DNA of 64,000 bases from CCY15215 sp039194995 (GTDB lineage Bacteria; Cyanobacteriota; Cyanobacteriia; Cyanobacteriales; Spirulinaceae), in NCBI GenBank assembly GCA_039194995.1, contig JBCCVR010000009.1, forward strand, positions 1 through 64,000, in the 5' to 3' direction. Within the stretch, counting starts at the first letter, position 1. Each line of letters begins with the position of its first letter. The notes under the pieces were generated by a model that was given only the letters and a program-made list of their open reading frames with translations, ran no database searches and was not told the origin of the DNA. This document shows positions 61,358 to 64,000 of this stretch, piece by piece. A program made the position numbers and the translations under genes.

Positions 61358-63331
61358 ATGCGCCCAATGATGAAGATCTTAAAAACGAAGTATGCTCGCC
61401 TCTCCCTGCGCGGTAAAATACTCTTACCCTTCGTCTCGATTTTTGTGGTGACTTGGCTCGGGGCGGCCCTAAGTTTGGGCTACTACATCAATCGTACCCT
61501 AGAACGACAAGCCGAACGGGAAGCGAGATCGATCGCCTCGGTCATCTTGCGGGAATTTGAACGAGAATGGCAACAACTGCGCCTGAATGCCCGTCTCCTT
61601 GCCGATCGCGAAACCATTGCCAATGCCATCCAAGCTCGAGAGTTTGCCACCCTGCAAAAAATTCTCCTGCCCATCAGAATTGGATTTAACCTCGACCTCA
61701 TTATTGCCCTCGATCGCAGGGGACAATTGCTCGTCGATCTGCACCAACGCGGTCTCGTCGATACTCAATTGCGAGATCGACTCTCCCCTTCCAAAATCCT
61801 CAATACCGTGGAACTCTCGGAACTGGTCACGGCAGAGACCCCCGATCGCCGCGATATCTCTGTTTTGTTGGGGACGGCACGGATCAAGTCAACCCAAGGG
61901 ATTGAAGGCGCAATTTTGATCGGTCGCGTCATTGACGATCTCCTCGCCGCAGAGATCGTTCGCGGTATTGAAGGGGAATATCTGGCTATTTTTCACGGCG
62001 ATCGCCTCATTGCCACCAATTTAGCCACCGCCCGTACCGCGAATTGGCAACCGCCCGAGGCGGGGGATTTCTCTCACCTGCGCATCGCGAGGGCATCGTA
62101 TTTAGCCAATACGGCCGCCGTGACAGATTTTGGCAATGGCAAGCTCGAATTCGTCTTGCTGGCTCCCCATTTCCCCCTCCAACGGACTCAAACCCGACTC
62201 TGGTTGATTGTCGGGGTATTTTGCGGTGGCGGCATCGCGATCGCGGTTATGGTCGGAGATCGGATCGCCCGAGCGATCGTCGGTCGCCTGCAACATCTGG
62301 TTGAGGCAACGGGGCAAGTGGGACAAGGGGAACTCACCACGCGCCTCGATATTGCCGCCCGGGATGAGGTCGGCCAACTGTCCCGTCACTTCAACACCAT
62401 GGCCGCCCAATTGGAAACGCGAGAACGACAACTCCAACAATATGTTGACCAATTGGAACAAACCCTACAAGAACTCGCCGAGACTCAAAGCAGTTTAATT
62501 ATTGCCGAAAAAATGTCCAGTTTGGGAGAAATGGTGGCGGGAATTGCCCATGAAATCAATAATCCAATTAGTTTTATCTACGGCAATATTCCCCATGCTA
62601 GCGACTACATTCATCAACTTCATTCATTATTTGACCTCTATCACCAACACTATCCCCAACCCGCGACGGCAATCGTGGCACTGCAAGAAGAAATCGATCC
62701 AGATTTCTTGTTCCAAGACTTACACGAACTGTTAGCATCCATGAAACGCGGCTCCAATCGCATTCGTAACATTGTTTTGGACTTGCGTAATTTCTCTCGC
62801 TTGGACGAATCCGAAGATAAAATCGCCAACATTCATGAGGGACTAGAAACATCTCTCAATCTCCTTCATCATCGCCTGAAAAATGAAGCGCAGGGCGACA
62901 GGATTTGCATTGTTAAAGATTATGCCGAAGTTCCCCCGATTCATTGTTATCCAAGACAATTAAATCAAGTCTTTTTTAGTTTACTGGCCAATGCGATCGA
63001 TGCGTTGGAATTGGCTGCGAACGATCCGCCCGAGGGTGACTGGCAGCCGACTGTAACCCTAAAAACGAGTTTCGTTTCTCAACAAAAGGAAATTCACATC
63101 TATATTACTGACAATGGAACGGGAATCGATGCAGAGATTATTGATAAAATTTTCGATCCTTTCTTTACCACTAAAGCGGTCGGTCAAGGCACCGGACTGG
63201 GATTGACAGTCAGCTATCAAATTATTACTAAAAAGCATGATGGCCGTCTTTTATGTTCTTCTCAACCCGGCCGGGGAACGGAATTTACGATCGCCCTTCC
63301 CGTAAAACAATCTGAAAATTCTGAACTGTAA
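61358..63331 (+). CDS. membrane sensor histidine kinase, partner of the PstS-like lipoprotein
   Basis: 657 residues (the ATG four codons later is an alternative start). Helix 1 (LLPFVSIFVVTWLGAALSLG), a periplasmic domain of about 230 residues (LDLIIALDRRGQLLVDLHQR, GAILIGRVIDDLLAAEIVRG), and helix 2 (LWLIVGVFCGGGIAIAVMVG). HAMP follows (LVEATGQVGQGELTTRLDIA), then a coiled coil. The phospho-His is in MVAGIAHEINNPISFIYGNI, and the ATPase boxes are NAIDALE, DNGTGIDAE and GTGLGLTVSY. The cytoplasmic half is closely related to the kinase at 56759-58861. The sensing halves differ. No response regulator is adjacent. Confidence 0.87.
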   Translation: MRPMMKILKTKYARLSLRGKILLPFVSIFVVTWLGAALSLGYYINRTLERQAEREARSIASVILREFEREWQQLRLNARLLADRETIANAIQAREFATLQKILLPIRIGFNLDLIIALDRRGQLLVDLHQRGLVDTQLRDRLSPSKILNTVELSELVTAETPDRRDISVLLGTARIKSTQGIEGAILIGRVIDDLLAAEIVRGIEGEYLAIFHGDRLIATNLATARTANWQPPEAGDFSHLRIARASYLANTAAVTDFGNGKLEFVLLAPHFPLQRTQTRLWLIVGVFCGGGIAIAVMVGDRIARAIVGRLQHLVEATGQVGQGELTTRLDIAARDEVGQLSRHFNTMAAQLETRERQLQQYVDQLEQTLQELAETQSSLIIAEKMSSLGEMVAGIAHEINNPISFIYGNIPHASDYIHQLHSLFDLYHQHYPQPATAIVALQEEIDPDFLFQDLHELLASMKRGSNRIRNIVLDLRNFSRLDESEDKIANIHEGLETSLNLLHHRLKNEAQGDRICIVKDYAEVPPIHCYPRQLNQVFFSLLANAIDALELAANDPPEGDWQPTVTLKTSFVSQQKEIHIYITDNGTGIDAEIIDKIFDPFFTTKAVGQGTGLGLTVSYQIITKKHDGRLLCSSQPGRGTEFTIALPVKQSENSEL

Positions 63332-63393
63332 TATTAAAGAGCTTTCTGGTCTTCTTATTCACAAAACTTGGCCTTTTGCGCTGCCTCCGCACG

Positions 63394-63957
63394 CTAATAA
63401 ACCGCCGAAATTGAGTGGGAATCCCATTTCATCTCGTGGAAAATATCCGCAACTGTTTTGGCAGCCGGCCATGCTAAAACGGCATTACCGGGATCTCCTT
63501 CGCCCACAAAACCGAGATCGCTAGGCAACTTTCCTTCATTGTCGTAGTATTGCTTGCTGCCATCCTTTTTGATAACCAAAACAACTGCATGAGGACGATC
63601 CACAGTTCCCGCATTAAATTTGATCGTTTTCCCGATGAGCGCATCTTCACTATATGCTTTCAAAAGGTCGTCAGAATTTTCAAACTCCCTACCAATGTCA
63701 CCCGTGATAATGTTAAACACGATTGTTTTTCTAGCACCCTGTTCTGCATCTTGAACTTCACTGATTTTGCGATCGACTTCATAAAATTCAAAGATGTCAT
63801 CTTTACCAGCTTCTAGTGCGTCGGCAATTTCTATTTGATGCTGATGTAAGGCTTGAAAAAAGTAATTAGACCACGGCTCTTTACTGGCAGGCATTAAGTC
63901 ATGTTCGATCAATTTTTTCTCAACCTTGTATTCATTGTTTTTCATGACCCTATACAT
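63394..63957 (-). CDS. hypothetical protein
   Basis: 187 residues from the ATG at 63957, chosen because AAAGGA stands nine bases before it. No family recognised and no signal peptide or membrane helix. An N-terminal acidic, helical part (SNYFFQALHQHQIEIADALE) is followed by an alpha/beta region with RKTIVFNIITGDIG, RPHAVVLVIKKDGSKQYYDN and AVLAWPAAKTVADIFHEMKW. The His in PHAVVLVI followed by YYDN resembles the His/Asn-Asp arrangement of some cysteine peptidases, but no matching cysteine exists in the protein, so I do not propose that activity. It is convergent with the kinase gene. Confidence 0.5.
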   Translation of the reverse strand: MYRVMKNNEYKVEKKLIEHDLMPASKEPWSNYFFQALHQHQIEIADALEAGKDDIFEFYEVDRKISEVQDAEQGARKTIVFNIITGDIGREFENSDDLLKAYSEDALIGKTIKFNAGTVDRPHAVVLVIKKDGSKQYYDNEGKLPSDLGFVGEGDPGNAVLAWPAAKTVADIFHEMKWDSHSISAVY

Positions 63958-64000
63958 ATTTATCAATCCTTTCTTCGCGATTTCGTGTTCCGTATATTGA

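Noticed and set aside
63394..63957. The last gene as a Ulp1/YopJ-like cysteine protease.
   Set aside because: A suggestive His and Asp/Asn are present, but the protein contains no cysteine.

Overview
The window is chromosomal DNA from a cyanobacterium, probably a filamentous one. The palindrome GCGATCGC (HIP1) and its GCGATCG/CGATCGC variants occur throughout. The gene families also fit: an Mrp antiporter operon with two MrpD-type subunits, a giant Ser/Thr kinase with AAA and GAF domains, RppA/RppB-type two-component proteins, and secreted haemagglutinin-CHAT proteins. I saw no rRNA, tRNA, CRISPR array or complete insertion sequence. The species cannot be named from the sequence alone.

Layout. 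1-3.5 kb: 3' part of an Mrp-type antiporter operon on the minus strand (mrpC, two mrpD, start of mrpE). 3.5-9.3 kb: a 1926-residue kinase whose usual C-terminal histidine kinase is replaced by a second AAA-like ATPase. 9.6-20.4 kb: a RiPP (ribosomally made, modified peptide) cluster on the minus strand. It holds three intact NHLP-like precursor genes ending in AYxPxCTx, two YcaO/E1-like cyclodehydratase fusions, two amidohydrolases and one radical SAM/SPASM enzyme. A broken fourth precursor and the C-terminal scrap of a second radical SAM gene show that a whole cassette was once duplicated. 20.5-24 kb: a class-III aminotransferase and two tandem paralogues of unknown function. 24-33 kb: a heavy-metal-type RND pump and a short adaptor, divergent from the response regulator rppA. 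Its likely kinase gene rppB lies 3 kb further on, separated by an opposite-strand, AT-richer cassette: formyltransferase, a BesD/HalD-like oxygenase with one in-frame amber codon, and an EamA exporter. 33-38.4 kb: lepB, pyrC, a small lipoprotein, a secreted FecR-like protein and a GAF/HD-GYP phosphodiesterase. 39.2-56.6 kb: four consecutive large secreted proteins, each with a signal peptide, a two-partner-secretion haemagglutinin domain, beta-helix repeats and a C-terminal CHAT caspase-like protease. 56.8-63.3 kb: two divergent pairs, each a binding lipoprotein plus a membrane histidine kinase. 63.4-64 kb: an unrecognised gene.

How the parts may work together. The RiPP cluster looks self-sufficient for leader binding, azoline formation and at least two tailoring steps, but no dedicated protease or exporter was found. 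The CHAT array has two homologous promoter regions (near 38.6 and 47.3 kb) built on 11-bp-spaced TTCAC/TTTAC repeats. A separate five-copy ATGAA array precedes its first gene and resembles the two-copy ATGAA box between the metal pump and rppA, so shared control by an OmpR-type regulator is possible but unproven. The strongest candidates for a new system are the NHLP-YcaO-amidohydrolase-radical SAM peptide cluster and the four-gene haemagglutinin-CHAT array.
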